Shown here one piece after another: positions 11,592 to 20,951 of a DNA stretch of 64,000 bases. A model generated the notes under the pieces. The model saw only the letters and a list, made by a program, of their open reading frames with translations. It did no database searches and was not told where the DNA came from. Position numbers and translations under genes: made by a program. The DNA comes from Porcincola intestinalis (lineage in GTDB: Bacteria > Bacillota > Clostridia > Lachnospirales > Lachnospiraceae), in assembly GCF_009696445.1 (NCBI RefSeq), contig NZ_VULZ01000016.1, forward strand, positions 17,605-81,604, in the 5' to 3' direction. How positions within the stretch are numbered: position 1 is the stretch's first letter; every line of letters starts with the position of its first letter.

Positions 11592-11733
11592 TGTGGATAA
11601 CTTCATTTTCGGGATGTGGATGCAGGAAACCGTGTTTTACGGGATTTCCGGTCAGAAATCAGAAAAAATGCACGCGTGAACACATAGTTGTCCACCGTGC
11701 TTTTGAGAGATATCCACATAAAAAGGTGGATAA
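11592..11733. other. oriC: Predicted chromosomal origin (oriC), DnaA-box cluster upstream of dnaA
   Basis: The 414-bp gap between dnaA and rpmH contains a perfect DnaA box TGTGGATAA (11592-11600) and further matches with one or two mismatches: TGTGGATGC (11615-11623), TTGTCCACC (11688-11696), ATATCCACA (11710-11718) and GGTGGATAA (11725-11733). Gene direction switches here from minus to plus, as expected at a bidirectional origin. The unwinding element is not obvious by eye. Function is inferred from this architecture, which is conserved in Firmicutes. Confidence 0.75.
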
Positions 11734-11742
11734 GTTTTTCGC

Positions 11743-11771
11743 TTGACGGGGCATTCGCTTCTGCATATAAT
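11743..11771 (+). promoter_or_regulatory. rpmH promoter
   Basis: TTGACG (11743-11748), a 17-bp spacer and a perfect TATAAT (11766-11771) form a strong sigma-A promoter reading into rpmH-rnpA. It begins 10 bp past the last DnaA box, so initiator binding could interfere with it. Confidence 0.8.
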
Positions 11772-11895
11772 TATAGCGATGTTTTCTCGATTAACTGTGT
11801 ACGGACTGTTTCCCTATAGCAGAAAAGAATATGAGAGAATAGACCGGCAGCTGTTGAGGCAGCCGGGAATCGGGAGCAAAGGGGGTGTTTGAACC

Positions 11896-12033
11896 ATGGC
11901 AAAGATGACATTTCAGCCGCATAAGAAGCAGTATCACAGAGTCCACGGGTTCCGCGCCAGAATGGCGACAAAGGGCGGAAGAAAGGTTCTGGCTGCAAGA
12001 AGAGCAAAGGGAAGAAAAGCTCTTACCGTCTGA
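11896..12033 (+). CDS. rpmH: 50S ribosomal protein L34
   Basis: A 45-residue, strongly basic protein. It starts [11 protein letters not shown], carries the family core [22 protein letters not shown] and ends KGRKALTV. This is bL34, which binds 23S rRNA in the large subunit. The start follows AAGGGGG by ten bases. It is the first plus-strand gene after the origin and is followed by rnpA, the universal bacterial order. An opposite-strand reading frame (11771-12007) covers it and is not a gene. Confidence 0.97.
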   Translation: MAKMTFQPHKKQYHRVHGFRARMATKGGRKVLAARRAKGRKALTV

Positions 12034-12154
12034 TGCGGATATTGAACTTAGCAGGGAATTATGAGGAGAGAGTTTCGGAGATGCTTCGAAGCTCTTTCTT
12101 CATATTATGCAGGGTGCAGCCCCGTCTGAATGGCGGGCGATTTGGCAGATATTT

Positions 12155-12595
12155 ATGAAATACTCGAATACATCAGAAAGTCTGAAAGACAATCGGGATT
12201 TCCAGAGGGTGTACCAGTATGGAAAGTCTGCTGCAAACCGGACACTCGTTCTGTATGTGTACCCGCGGGCGGAGAAGATGAGACAGCTGGAGCAGATCCC
12301 TTATTCATGGAAGATGGCGGGGTATACGAAAAACCGTGTCGGCATATCGGTGAGCAAAAAAGTGGGAAACAGTGTCGTGAGACATCATCTGTGCAGACTT
12401 GTGAGAGAAAGCTATCGTTTGAATGAAGACAAATTCGACAGGGGCCTCGATCTCGTCGTGATCGTCAGGCCGGGCGCGAGAGAACTGCCGTTCTCTGATA
12501 TTGACCGCGCGCTGCTCCATGTATCCCGGAAGCTCGGGGTGCTTCAGAATAGGGAAGGAGCAGAAAAGAAGAATACAATCGGGGAGAGCAGATGA
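12155..12595 (+). CDS. rnpA: Ribonuclease P protein component
   Basis: The protein cofactor of RNase P, which matures tRNA 5' ends. I take the ATG at 12155 ([20 protein letters not shown], 146 residues) because other RnpA proteins begin about here; an in-frame ATG at 12107 would add 16 unmatched residues. Neither has a strong ribosome site. The core reads [18 protein letters not shown]. The usual RNR basic helix (RNRxKRxxRE) is diverged to [11 protein letters not shown], keeping the outer Arg residues and the final RE. The stop overlaps the yidD start by four bases. Confidence 0.93.
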   Translation: MKYSNTSESLKDNRDFQRVYQYGKSAANRTLVLYVYPRAEKMRQLEQIPYSWKMAGYTKNRVGISVSKKVGNSVVRHHLCRLVRESYRLNEDKFDRGLDLVVIVRPGARELPFSDIDRALLHVSRKLGVLQNREGAEKKNTIGESR

Positions 12596-12801
12596 AACAT
12601 ATGATGATCAGGGCAATCCGCTGGTATCAGAAGTATCTGTCTCCACTCAAGACCACCCGTTGCCCGTATATTCCGACCTGCAGCAACTATGCCCTGCAGG
12701 CAATCGAAAAGTACGGCGCGCTGAAGGGCGGTATACTTGCAGGCTGGAGAATTCTGAGGTGCAATCCATTTTCGCACGGAGGATATGACCCGGTTCCGTA
12801 A
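12592..12801 (+). CDS. yidD: Membrane protein insertion efficiency factor YidD
   Basis: A 69-residue protein with the full family signature: [10 protein letters not shown], the cysteine-containing [34 protein letters not shown] and GGYDPVP. It is an amphipathic inner-leaflet protein that assists YidC and Sec. It overlaps rnpA by four bases (ATGA) and precedes yidC by 15 bp, the standard arrangement. Confidence 0.97.
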   Translation: MKHMMIRAIRWYQKYLSPLKTTRCPYIPTCSNYALQAIEKYGALKGGILAGWRILRCNPFSHGGYDPVP

Positions 12802-12816
12802 GGAGAAAGGATAATC

Positions 12817-14082
12817 ATGAGCTTACTTACTCAGAGCAACAAATTTCTGATCGGCCCTGTCGCGGTTGCGCTGGGGTGGGTCATGGCTGGTCTGTTCTGG
12901 CTGATGTCCCTGATCGGGATCAGCAACATCGGTCTGGCTATCATCCTGTTCACCTTCGTGATTCTCATGGCGATGCTTCCGCTCACCTACCGTCAGCAGA
13001 AGTTTTCCAGAATGACGCCTCTGATGCAGCCGGAGCTGAACGCAATCCAGAAGAAGTACAAGGGAAAGACCGATCAGGTCTCGATGCAGAAGATGAACGA
13101 CGAGACAAAGATGGTTTACGCGAAGTACGGCGTCAATCCTGCCGGCTCCTGTGTCCAGATGGCGATCTCGATGCTCGTTCTGTTCCCGCTGTACAATGTC
13201 ATCATGAACGTTCCGGCGTATGTGCCGGCTGTCAAGAGGGTCTTTGAGCCTCTGGCGTCCGCTCTTCTGAAGGCACCGGGTGCTGAGAAGTATCTGACAG
13301 GGATTGCTTCCTCGATCTCGGCGACGACCATCACGAAGAATTTTACCGAGAATACAATCATCGACACGCTCTACAAGTTTCATCCGTCGACCTGGGCGGA
13401 TCTTGCAAAGCAGTTTCCGGATCTTGCCGGTACGATTGATACCTGCAAGAACACGATCAACCGCATGAACTTTTTCCTCGGTTTGAATATTGCTGATACG
13501 CCGATGAATATCATTCGTACACATGCATCCATCTGGCTGGTGATTGGTGCGGTGCTGATTCCGGTGCTGGCAGCGGCTTCTCAGTGGATTTCTGCAAAGC
13601 TTTCCATGGAGATGTCACAGGGGGCTGCCGGAGGAGCGGATCAGACGGCGGCGACGATGAAGACGATGAACACCGTGATGCCGCTGATGTCCGCGTTCTT
13701 TACGCTGACCCTTCCGGTTGGTATGGGTATCTACTGGATTGCGTCCGCTGTGATTCGTACCATCCAGCAGATTTTCATCAACCGCAGGCTGGAGAAGGAA
13801 GATGTAAATGAGCTCCTTCAGAAGAACCTTGAAAAGCAGAAGGAAAAGATGGAGAAGAAGGGCGGCGTGTCCGGACAGTCGATCATGAAGAATGCCACGA
13901 TCAACACCAAACAGATTGAGGCGCCGGAAAATCCGAGGCTGTCTAAAGCACGTACGATGCAGAACAAGGCAAAGAATCTGTCGGAGGATCTCGGCAGCGA
14001 GAAGAAGAATGTCCGGCGTGGATCGCTGGCAGAGCGGGCAAACATGGTGTCAGAGTACAACAGAGAGCATCAGAAGAAGTGA
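12817..14082 (+). CDS. yidC: Membrane protein insertase YidC/SpoIIIJ/Oxa1 family
   Basis: A 421-residue integral membrane protein. The Oxa1 core has the first membrane segment around residues 15-35, a second at about 38-58 ending PLTYRQQKFSRM, a cytoplasmic helical hairpin (QPELNAIQKKYKGK) and further segments up to about residue 310. The C-terminal 100 residues are a basic, charged tail, usual for Gram-positive YidC. It lacks the large periplasmic domain of Gram-negative YidC. It inserts proteins with or without SecYEG. GGAGAAAGGA precedes the start. It lies between yidD and jag. Confidence 0.95.
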   Translation: MSLLTQSNKFLIGPVAVALGWVMAGLFWLMSLIGISNIGLAIILFTFVILMAMLPLTYRQQKFSRMTPLMQPELNAIQKKYKGKTDQVSMQKMNDETKMVYAKYGVNPAGSCVQMAISMLVLFPLYNVIMNVPAYVPAVKRVFEPLASALLKAPGAEKYLTGIASSISATTITKNFTENTIIDTLYKFHPSTWADLAKQFPDLAGTIDTCKNTINRMNFFLGLNIADTPMNIIRTHASIWLVIGAVLIPVLAAASQWISAKLSMEMSQGAAGGADQTAATMKTMNTVMPLMSAFFTLTLPVGMGIYWIASAVIRTIQQIFINRRLEKEDVNELLQKNLEKQKEKMEKKGGVSGQSIMKNATINTKQIEAPENPRLSKARTMQNKAKNLSEDLGSEKKNVRRGSLAERANMVSEYNREHQKK

Positions 14083-14091
14083 GGCAATTTC

Positions 14092-15177
14092 ATGAGCGAG
14101 TCTATCAGAGTCAGCGGAAAGACAGTCAATGACGCCATCCTGAATGCTGCCATTGAGCTGAATACAACAAGCGATAATATTGAGTATACGGTGATTGAGC
14201 ACGAGTCGAGAGGCTTCCTCGGGATCGGGGCAAAGGATGCCGTGATCGAGGCATCGGTCCGCAGGGAGGTTGAGAAGCCGCAGAATTCTGCAGAGTCTTC
14301 AGCGGAATCCCGGCAGGCAGAAAAGGATGCAGCTGAAAGGGCTGAAGAGCCGGGTGAACCGGTGGCAGAGCAGTCAGAGCAGACGCCCGGAACTGCCGGC
14401 GGTGAAGATGCGGCTCAGAAGGCAGGTATGGCATCGCAGCCGGACAGCCTGTGCCAGGACGAGAGCACTGGTGCTGCAGCATCCAAAGCAGAATCCGTGC
14501 AGGAGAACGAGGAAAGCTACGAGTCCAGACGCGAGAGAAGAAACAGCGATATCAAGGTGCTGGATGATCCAAGTGAAGCCATCGAACGGGCTGAGACATT
14601 TCTGAAGAATGTGTTCTCCTCGATGGGGATGACGGTGAATCTGAACTCCTCCTATGACGGAGAGTGCCTGAACGTCTCGATGGAAGGAGACGAGATGGGA
14701 CTTCTGATCGGGAAGAGAGGACAGACACTGGATTCTCTGCAGTACCTGACTTCTCTGGTTGTCAATAAGGGAAAGCCATACTATGTCCGGGTCAAGCTGG
14801 ATACCGAGAACTACAGAGAAAGAAGGAAGGCGACGCTTGAGAATCTGGCGAAGAACATCGCCATGAAGGTTAAGAAGACCAGACAGCCTGTCTACCTGGA
14901 ACCGATGAACCCGTATGAGAGACGGATCATCCATTCAGCTCTGCAGGGAGATCCGTTTGTCACCACACACAGTGAGGGTGAAGAGCCGGACAGAAAGGTT
15001 GTCGTCACCCTGAAAAAGGATGCGGACCTCGAGCTTCTGGATCGGAAGTATGGAGACAGAGGTCACAGAGGCGGATACCGGAACGGGCATGGCTACGGCC
15101 GCGGATCGAAGAGTGGCTACAGCCGGGGAGGACGTTCCCCCAGGTACAGTGATCGTGAGGATATGAAGGAAGAGTAA
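14092..15177 (+). CDS. jag: Jag/KhpB (EloR-type) RNA-binding protein with RG-rich tail
   Basis: A 361-residue cytoplasmic RNA-binding protein. The Jag-N domain (residues 1-52) includes GKTVNDAI and the SRGFLGIG signature. A long Glu/Ala/Ser-rich linker (about 55-150) follows, then a KH domain with GLLIGKRGQTLDSLQ and an R3H domain with MNPYERRIIHSAL. After the R3H, residues about 318-355 form a Gly/Arg/Tyr/Ser-rich tail with several RG and RGG steps. I do not associate that tail with Bacillus or Streptococcus homologues; it may add RNA affinity or promote condensation. KhpB/EloR proteins regulate cell elongation together with KhpA. The yidC-jag neighbourhood is typical. Confidence 0.92.
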   Translation: MSESIRVSGKTVNDAILNAAIELNTTSDNIEYTVIEHESRGFLGIGAKDAVIEASVRREVEKPQNSAESSAESRQAEKDAAERAEEPGEPVAEQSEQTPGTAGGEDAAQKAGMASQPDSLCQDESTGAAASKAESVQENEESYESRRERRNSDIKVLDDPSEAIERAETFLKNVFSSMGMTVNLNSSYDGECLNVSMEGDEMGLLIGKRGQTLDSLQYLTSLVVNKGKPYYVRVKLDTENYRERRKATLENLAKNIAMKVKKTRQPVYLEPMNPYERRIIHSALQGDPFVTTHSEGEEPDRKVVVTLKKDADLELLDRKYGDRGHRGGYRNGHGYGRGSKSGYSRGGRSPRYSDREDMKEE

Positions 15178-15261
15178 AAGGATTCCGAAGACATTCCAGA
15201 ATGATATGAGTGGTAAAAGTACCTTTTGCCACTGTAATCACAGAATAACTTTATCGAACGC

Positions 15262-15302
15262 CCACCGCATGGTTTGAAAACAGGCTGTGCGGTGGATTTT
15301 TT
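15262..15302 (+). terminator. Rho-independent terminator after jag
   Basis: CCACCGCA (15262-15269) pairs with TGCGGTGG (15288-15295), followed by ATTTTTTAT. It closes the rpmH-jag transcription unit; mnmE starts 165 bp later. The rest of this gap shows nothing else I can support. Confidence 0.8.
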
Positions 15303-15466
15303 ATGCCGCCTTCGTCATGGCGGATTCAGTACAACGGTTTCTATATGGTGGCTTGTACGGTTATCTCCCGTACGCAGTTCAGCCAGGAGCTGCCGGGTGC
15401 CTTCTTGTGTTCTGTCCGCCGGTCGTGTAATATGAATAATCGATCATTAAGGAAGTGGAGAGTGAA

Positions 15467-16930
15467 ATGTGGAAGATAGAGGACACAGACACGATTGCAG
15501 CCATATCAACAGCTGTGTCGGAGTCTGGAATCGGGGTGATCCGGATCAGCGGACCAGATGCCGTTGAGATAGCTGACCGGGTTTACCGGTCACCGGGCGG
15601 GAAGAAAAGACTTGCGGAAGTGGACACTCATACCATTCACTATGGCTTTATTGTCGAGCCGGAAGCAGCTGGAAATGCTTTGCAGAGCGGTATATCGGAT
15701 GCTTCTGAGAAGTCTGCCGATGTGATCGATGAGGTGCTGGTTTCTGTCATGCGTGCACCGAGAACCTATACGGCGGAGGATGTGGTGGAGATCAGCTGCC
15801 ATGGAGGCATTCTGGCTGTGACCCGTGTTCTGGAGGCTGTTCTGAAGGCCGGGGCGAGAGCCGCACATCCGGGGGAGTTTACGAAGCGTGCATATCTGAA
15901 CGGAAGAATCGACCTGACGGAGGCGGAAGCCGTTATGGACGTCATTGAGTCGAAGAACCGGTTTGCGCTCCAGAATGCGGTCAGCCAGGTTCAGGGAACT
16001 CTGTACCGGAAGATCGAGGAAGTTCGGAAAGAGATGCTCTATCAGTCTGCTCACATCGAAGCCTGTCTGGATGATCCGGAAGCGCTTTCATTTGAGGCAT
16101 ACCTGCCGGAATTTTCCAGTGAAGTGCAGCAATGGACAAAAGAGTTGTCTGCACTGCTCGCTACAGCAGATTCCGGGCGACTGATGCAGGAAGGAATCCG
16201 GACGGCCATCGTCGGAAAACCCAATGCAGGCAAATCCTCGCTGATGAACCTGCTTCTGGGGGAAGACCGCGCCATTGTCACGCCTGTAGCCGGAACAACA
16301 AGAGATGTGCTGACAGAGACGATTACCGTCGGCGGCATGACGCTCGTTGTGACGGACACTGCCGGAATCCGGGAGACAGATGATCTGGTTGAGAAGATCG
16401 GGGTGCAGCGCGCAAAGGGTGCGATCGAGCGGGCTGACCTGATTTTCTATCTGATCGATTCATCAACATACATCGATACAGAAGACCAGGAGATTCTCAA
16501 CCTGATTCAGGGAAAGAAGATCATCATCCTCCAGAATAAGACGGATCTGCATACGCTGACCGATGAACGGCAGATTCGCAGGATGGCTTCAGAGACAGGG
16601 CTTGGAGACGATATTCCGGTCATTCCATTTTCCGCAACAGAGAAGACAGGGCTGGATGAACTGGTATCCGCGCTCAGAACCATGTTTTTTGATGGAAAAC
16701 TGTTGTTCAATGACGAGATTGTCATTACGAATGCACGCCACAAGGAGCTGCTGAAGCGTGCACTGGAGAGTCTGAAGCAGCTTTCAAAAAGCATCGACAG
16801 CCAGATGCCCGAGGATTTCTATACAATAGACCTGATGAGTGCCTACGAAGCACTCGGTGAGATCACAGGACAGGAGGCCGGTGAGGATCTGGTGGATGAA
16901 ATTTTCAGCAGGTTCTGTATGGGAAAGTGA
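15467..16930 (+). CDS. mnmE: tRNA uridine-5-carboxymethylaminomethyl(34) synthesis GTPase MnmE
   Basis: With MnmG it modifies wobble U34 of tRNAs. I choose the ATG at 15467 (MWKIEDTDTIAAISTAV, 487 residues) with GGAG six bases upstream; an in-frame GTG at 15455 is possible. The N-terminal formyl-THF-binding domain is followed by a helical region and the G domain: G1 GKPNAGKSS, G3 DTAG, G4 NKTD. The C-terminus FCMGK is the conserved FCIGK-type motif whose Cys is essential. A stop-to-start gap of six bases separates it from mnmG. Confidence 0.96.
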   Translation: MWKIEDTDTIAAISTAVSESGIGVIRISGPDAVEIADRVYRSPGGKKRLAEVDTHTIHYGFIVEPEAAGNALQSGISDASEKSADVIDEVLVSVMRAPRTYTAEDVVEISCHGGILAVTRVLEAVLKAGARAAHPGEFTKRAYLNGRIDLTEAEAVMDVIESKNRFALQNAVSQVQGTLYRKIEEVRKEMLYQSAHIEACLDDPEALSFEAYLPEFSSEVQQWTKELSALLATADSGRLMQEGIRTAIVGKPNAGKSSLMNLLLGEDRAIVTPVAGTTRDVLTETITVGGMTLVVTDTAGIRETDDLVEKIGVQRAKGAIERADLIFYLIDSSTYIDTEDQEILNLIQGKKIIILQNKTDLHTLTDERQIRRMASETGLGDDIPVIPFSATEKTGLDELVSALRTMFFDGKLLFNDEIVITNARHKELLKRALESLKQLSKSIDSQMPEDFYTIDLMSAYEALGEITGQEAGEDLVDEIFSRFCMGK

Positions 16931-16936
16931 GGAGAC

Positions 16937-18835
16937 ATGGCAAGGGTAGAAGAATGGACAGATGTGATTGTCGTCGGTGCCGGACATGCAGGCTGTGAAG
17001 CCGCGCTTTCCTGCGCAAGACTCGGACTTTCCACTGTGATCTTTACAGTGTCGGCGGATTCGATTGCCATGATGCCCTGCAATCCACATATCGGTGGAAG
17101 TTCAAAGGGTCACCTGGTAAGGGAAATAGATGCGCTTGGCGGCGAGATGGGAAAGTGCATCGATCATACATTTCTGCAGTCAAAAATGCTGAACCGGTCA
17201 AAGGGTCCTGCCGTCCACTCGCTCAGAGCGCAGGCAGACAAGGATGCCTACAGCATGCGGATGAGACAGACCCTTCAGAATCAGGAACATCTGACAATCC
17301 GGCAGATGGAGGTCGATGAAATTCTGACGGATGCGTCAGGAAAACTGACGGGTGTGAAGACCGATTCCGGCGCAATCTGGCACTGCAAGGCCGCGATTCT
17401 CTGTACAGGAACGTATCTGAACGCACGGTGCATCTGCGGAGATATGGTGACCTATACCGGTCCGAACGGACTACAGTCAGCGACACACCTGACAGACTCC
17501 CTCAGGCGTCACGGCATCGGGATGAAGCGGTTTAAGACAGGAACTCCCTGCAGAATGGATGGAAAAACCATCGACTATTCGAAGATGGTACCGCAGACAG
17601 GGGATGTACCGGTTGTTCCTTTTTCCTTTGAGACTGATCCGAAGGATGTGCAGATCGATCAGGCAGTTGTCTGGCTCACGCATACGACAGAGGAAACACA
17701 TGACATCATCCGCCGGAATCTGGACAGGTCACCGCTGTATTCAGGGAAAATCAGCGGAGTGGGGCCCCGCTATTGTCCTTCGATCGAGGACAAGGTAGTC
17801 CGGTTTGCGGAGAGAAAGAGCCATCAGGTATTTGTCGAACCGCAGGGAAGAAATACGAATGAAATGTACATTGATGGAATGTCCTCCAGCATGCCGGAAG
17901 ATGTACAAATCGAAATGTATCGATCAGTACCGGGACTCGAGCATGCCAATATTGTCAGAAATGCATATGCAATCGAATATGACTGCATCGATGCCCAGCA
18001 GCTGAACCGAACACTTGAATTCAAGAAGATTCCAGGGCTTTACGCCGCCGGGCAGATGAACGGAAGCTCCGGGTACGAGGAGGCTGCGGCGCAGGGGCTT
18101 TATGCCGGCATCAATGCGGCACTGAAGATCTGGGGGAAAGCCCCCCTTTTGATTGAACGATCGGAGGGATATATCGGGGTTCTTGTGGATGATCTCATCA
18201 CGAAGGAAAGCACCGAGCCATACCGGATGATGACCTCCAGGGCAGAGTACAGACTGCTTCTGCGGCAGGATAATGCAGATCTGAGACTGACTGAAAAGGG
18301 TTATCAGGCAGGGCTGATTTCATCGGAGAGATACCAGCGTTTTCTAAAAAAGAAGGGACAGATTGAAGAGGAGACGGAGCGAGTCCGCCATGTCATGATC
18401 GGAGCCTGCGAAAGGGTGCAGGACTGTCTGAAGCGGTGCGGAAGTGATCCGCTCTCGACATCTGCATCCCTTGCGGAGCTGATTCGGCGGCCGGAGCTTG
18501 ATTACTTCTGTCTGTCGGAAATCGACCCGGATCGCCCGGATCTTCCGCCCCAGGTTCAGGAAGAGGTCAATATTGAAATCAAGTACGAAGGGTATATCAG
18601 AAGACAGGAGAAGCAGGTTGCACAGTTTGAGAAAGCGGAAAAAACGCTGATTCCTGATGAAATTGATTACGCTCAGGTACCAAGTCTCCGGATTGAGGCG
18701 AGGCAGAAGCTGATGAAGGTAAGGCCTGCCTCGATCGGGCAGGCGTCCAGAATCATGGGTGTGAATCCGGCAGATCTTTCCGTCCTTTTGATTTATCTGA
18801 AAAAAATGCGTGGAGAGAGGAACAGTGAAGGATGA
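16937..18835 (+). CDS. mnmG: tRNA uridine-5-carboxymethylaminomethyl(34) synthesis enzyme MnmG (GidA)
   Basis: A 632-residue FAD protein, partner of MnmE. The Rossmann motif [12 protein letters not shown] (about residues 12-23) binds FAD. Family signatures include GTGTYLNA-like [19 protein letters not shown] and [17 protein letters not shown]. The C-terminal helical domain contacts MnmE and tRNA. Length is typical. GGAG lies just before the ATG. The stop overlaps the rsmG start by four bases, so mnmE-mnmG-rsmG form one unit. Confidence 0.97.
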   Translation: MARVEEWTDVIVVGAGHAGCEAALSCARLGLSTVIFTVSADSIAMMPCNPHIGGSSKGHLVREIDALGGEMGKCIDHTFLQSKMLNRSKGPAVHSLRAQADKDAYSMRMRQTLQNQEHLTIRQMEVDEILTDASGKLTGVKTDSGAIWHCKAAILCTGTYLNARCICGDMVTYTGPNGLQSATHLTDSLRRHGIGMKRFKTGTPCRMDGKTIDYSKMVPQTGDVPVVPFSFETDPKDVQIDQAVVWLTHTTEETHDIIRRNLDRSPLYSGKISGVGPRYCPSIEDKVVRFAERKSHQVFVEPQGRNTNEMYIDGMSSSMPEDVQIEMYRSVPGLEHANIVRNAYAIEYDCIDAQQLNRTLEFKKIPGLYAAGQMNGSSGYEEAAAQGLYAGINAALKIWGKAPLLIERSEGYIGVLVDDLITKESTEPYRMMTSRAEYRLLLRQDNADLRLTEKGYQAGLISSERYQRFLKKKGQIEEETERVRHVMIGACERVQDCLKRCGSDPLSTSASLAELIRRPELDYFCLSEIDPDRPDLPPQVQEEVNIEIKYEGYIRRQEKQVAQFEKAEKTLIPDEIDYAQVPSLRIEARQKLMKVRPASIGQASRIMGVNPADLSVLLIYLKKMRGERNSEG

Positions 18836-19569
18836 CTGATAAATCGATCAACGAATGTCTTTCTGTACTGAGGATGCGCTGTAAGGATCTTGGAATTGTC
18901 CTGACGGAGGAGCAGATCAGACAGTTTGAAATCTATTACAATCATATGATTGAAAAAAACAAGGTCATGAATCTGACGACCATTACGCAGCCAATGGAGG
19001 TCGTGGAGAAACATTATCTCGACAGCCTGCTGGTGGTTCGTCATGTTGACTTAAGCCGTGAGATCAGCATTCTGGATATGGGAACCGGAGCAGGATTTCC
19101 TGGCATTCCATTGAAAATCGTTTTTCCGTATCTTCGTGTGACACTTGCTGATTCTCTCAATAAAAGAATCCTTTTTCTGGATGAGGTGATTGATGCATGC
19201 GGGTTAACCGGGATTGATACTGTTCATGGAAGAGCAGAGGATCTTGGCAGAAATAAGAATGACCGTGAACAGTATGATCTCGTTGTATCCAGAGCTGTAG
19301 CAAACCTGTCAACGCTTAGTGAATATTGCCTGCCGCTTGTGAGAGAGGGAGGACTCTTTATCTCCTATAAATCAGCGGAAATCGAAGAAGAATTGAGAAC
19401 TGCACAGAAAGCCATTCGTCTGTTGGGCGGTACAAAAAGCAGGGTGGAGAAGGATACCATTCCTGGAACAGCACTTGAAAGAAGTTTTGTGATCATTCAA
19501 AAGAGTCAGAAAACCCCGGCAAAATTCCCGCGAAAGGCGGGAATGCCGGGGAAAGAACCAATCATATAA
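18832..19569 (+). CDS. rsmG: 16S rRNA (guanine(527)-N7)-methyltransferase RsmG
   Basis: A 245-residue SAM-dependent methyltransferase. The SAM site is [15 protein letters not shown], with [17 protein letters not shown] as the later family motif. It methylates G527 of 16S rRNA; loss of this activity gives low-level streptomycin resistance in other bacteria. The start overlaps mnmG (ATGA). Its last eight bases overlap the 3' end of the convergent hydrolase gene. The final 20 codons also encode a strong hairpin that acts as the likely terminator for that opposing gene, so the C-terminal tail ([19 protein letters not shown]) is shaped by a DNA element. Confidence 0.95.
   Translation: MTDKSINECLSVLRMRCKDLGIVLTEEQIRQFEIYYNHMIEKNKVMNLTTITQPMEVVEKHYLDSLLVVRHVDLSREISILDMGTGAGFPGIPLKIVFPYLRVTLADSLNKRILFLDEVIDACGLTGIDTVHGRAEDLGRNKNDREQYDLVVSRAVANLSTLSEYCLPLVREGGLFISYKSAEIEEELRTAQKAIRLLGGTKSRVEKDTIPGTALERSFVIIQKSQKTPAKFPRKAGMPGKEPII
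19514..19551 (-). terminator. Terminator of the convergent hydrolase gene, embedded in the rsmG coding end
   Basis: CCCCGGCA (19514-19521) pairs with TGCCGGGG (19544-19551), enclosing a second stem TTCCCGC/GCGGGAA. On the minus strand the hairpin is followed by TTTTCTGACTC, a usable U-tract. On the plus strand it is followed by AAAG, so termination should favour minus-strand transcripts arriving from the hydrolase gene. Confidence 0.75.
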
Positions 19570-20521
19570 CGCCAGCCTTTTCAGCAGCATTCAGGAATGA
19601 CTTTGGAAACTCCATCATAGGAAGGTACTTCGTCTTCGCAACCGGGTAAGCCTGAATGTTGTTGTTAAGGGTTGTATATTCTCTGATAATATCGGAAGAA
19701 TGCTCGACACCTTCTCCATAGAGAATCGTAAATCCTGCCTGCGTTTTCTTCAAAGCCTTCTGAATATTGACTGTCAGATAGATGCCCTTGATGGAGGCCA
19801 GCAGATACTTTCCTGCACATTCATGGTAATGAGCACCCTCATAAAACGCATCTATAAGCCGGTTGTTACTGCGGAACGGATTGTAGAGATAGTCTTCCGT
19901 AAAGCGGTAATCCAGATTCCTGCGGGACATCTCAATATTGTAAAGGCTCGTTCCAAGCACAGGAAGTGAGAGAAGAAGCTTTCCGATTCTCGAACGTCTT
20001 GATTCCGTTCTCCCGAGATTTCCGAGACTCTGAGGGTTAATCGCCGTGATCTGGTGAATCAGGGAAGCATCCAGAACGGAAACCATCAGTGCAATAGAAG
20101 AGGAATATCCGTCTGCAATTACATCTGTTTTTCTTTTCACCACCTTTTTGATAAAGCTGCTCAAAAACAATACGTAAAAATAGTTGGTATACGTCGTATT
20201 GGGTTTCGCAGAGCGCCCGCATCCTGGAAGATCCACGATGTAAAGGGTGTGATTTTTGCTCAGAGACTCGACCACATCAAACCATACATATCCGCTCTCT
20301 GCAGGGTTCACATCATGAAGCAGAACGATTGGGGTACCTTCTCCAATTTTCTGATAGAAAATATCCCCGTACTTCCAATTATAGTATTTGCCGACACCCG
20401 GTTTCAGCATATTTTTTGATGTGGAAAACGAAGTTATAACCCGATTTGCTATATGCATGGTGCAGAGTGCCAGAATGTCAAGCTTCAATAGAGTCTTGAT
20501 ATGTTCCTTCATACTAACCAT
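19562..20521 (-). CDS. Alpha/beta hydrolase fold protein
   Basis: A 319-residue protein with an N-terminal hydrophobic or amphipathic stretch (about residues 10-30), possibly membrane-associated. The fold is shown by TPIVLLHDV (65-71), YIVDLPGCGRSAKP (94-107) and the nucleophile elbow DGYSSS (137-142), where Ser140 is the expected nucleophile. The elbow has Ser in place of the last Gly of GxSxG, and the oxyanion-hole HG is HD. The substrate is unknown; related proteins are annotated only as alpha/beta hydrolases. The start is supported by GAGGTG five bases upstream. It converges on rsmG with an 8-bp overlap. Its codon use looks AT-richer than that of the neighbouring housekeeping genes. Confidence 0.8.
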   Translation of the reverse strand: MVSMKEHIKTLLKLDILALCTMHIANRVITSFSTSKNMLKPGVGKYYNWKYGDIFYQKIGEGTPIVLLHDVNPAESGYVWFDVVESLSKNHTLYIVDLPGCGRSAKPNTTYTNYFYVLFLSSFIKKVVKRKTDVIADGYSSSIALMVSVLDASLIHQITAINPQSLGNLGRTESRRSRIGKLLLSLPVLGTSLYNIEMSRRNLDYRFTEDYLYNPFRSNNRLIDAFYEGAHYHECAGKYLLASIKGIYLTVNIQKALKKTQAGFTILYGEGVEHSSDIIREYTTLNNNIQAYPVAKTKYLPMMEFPKSFLNAAEKAGVI

Positions 20522-20841
20522 AAATTCACCTCATACATGTATACCTGGCCTGGGATGCAGGCTGTCAGCCTGATATCTGCAAAATTCAATCAAACAGAAC
20601 CTTTTGCTTCTTATTTACGATTATGCGTGGTTTTGTTACTTCGCAGCTTTCACCACTCACCTACGTTCAGCATGCTCGTGTTGCCTACACGTCGCTTCAT
20701 GCAACAATTTGGTTGTGCCAATACGTACAGCTACCAATCGCATGCAAGCGCGAGAAATATCCGATTTTTGACACCGTAATCATTATAGTATGTTTTCAAT
20801 TGATCCGCCACCGCAATTGAACCCTTATTGGAAAAATATGG

Positions 20842-20857
20842 TGTTTCACGTGAAACA
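20842..20857. promoter_or_regulatory. parS: parS site 1
   Basis: TGTTTCACGTGAAACA is an exact match to the consensus ParB-binding 16-mer of Firmicutes. ParB loads here and spreads by CTP-dependent clamping to organise the origin and recruit SMC. It lies 215 bp upstream of parA. Confidence 0.95.
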
Positions 20858-20908
20858 TCAAATCTCGTTGAACATAAAAAAATGATACATCATTGAATAT
20901 GTAAAGAA

Positions 20909-20924
20909 TGTTTCACGTGAAACA
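20909..20924. promoter_or_regulatory. parS: parS site 2
   Basis: A second exact TGTTTCACGTGAAACA, starting 67 bp after the first. Confidence 0.95.
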
Positions 20925-20951
20925 TATAAAACGGACATATAGAATATGAAT

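Noticed and set aside
20522..20841. Small protein-coding genes (about 60-90 codons) in the region before parS
   Set aside because: The frames overlap each other, lack ribosome sites and show no domain or membrane pattern.
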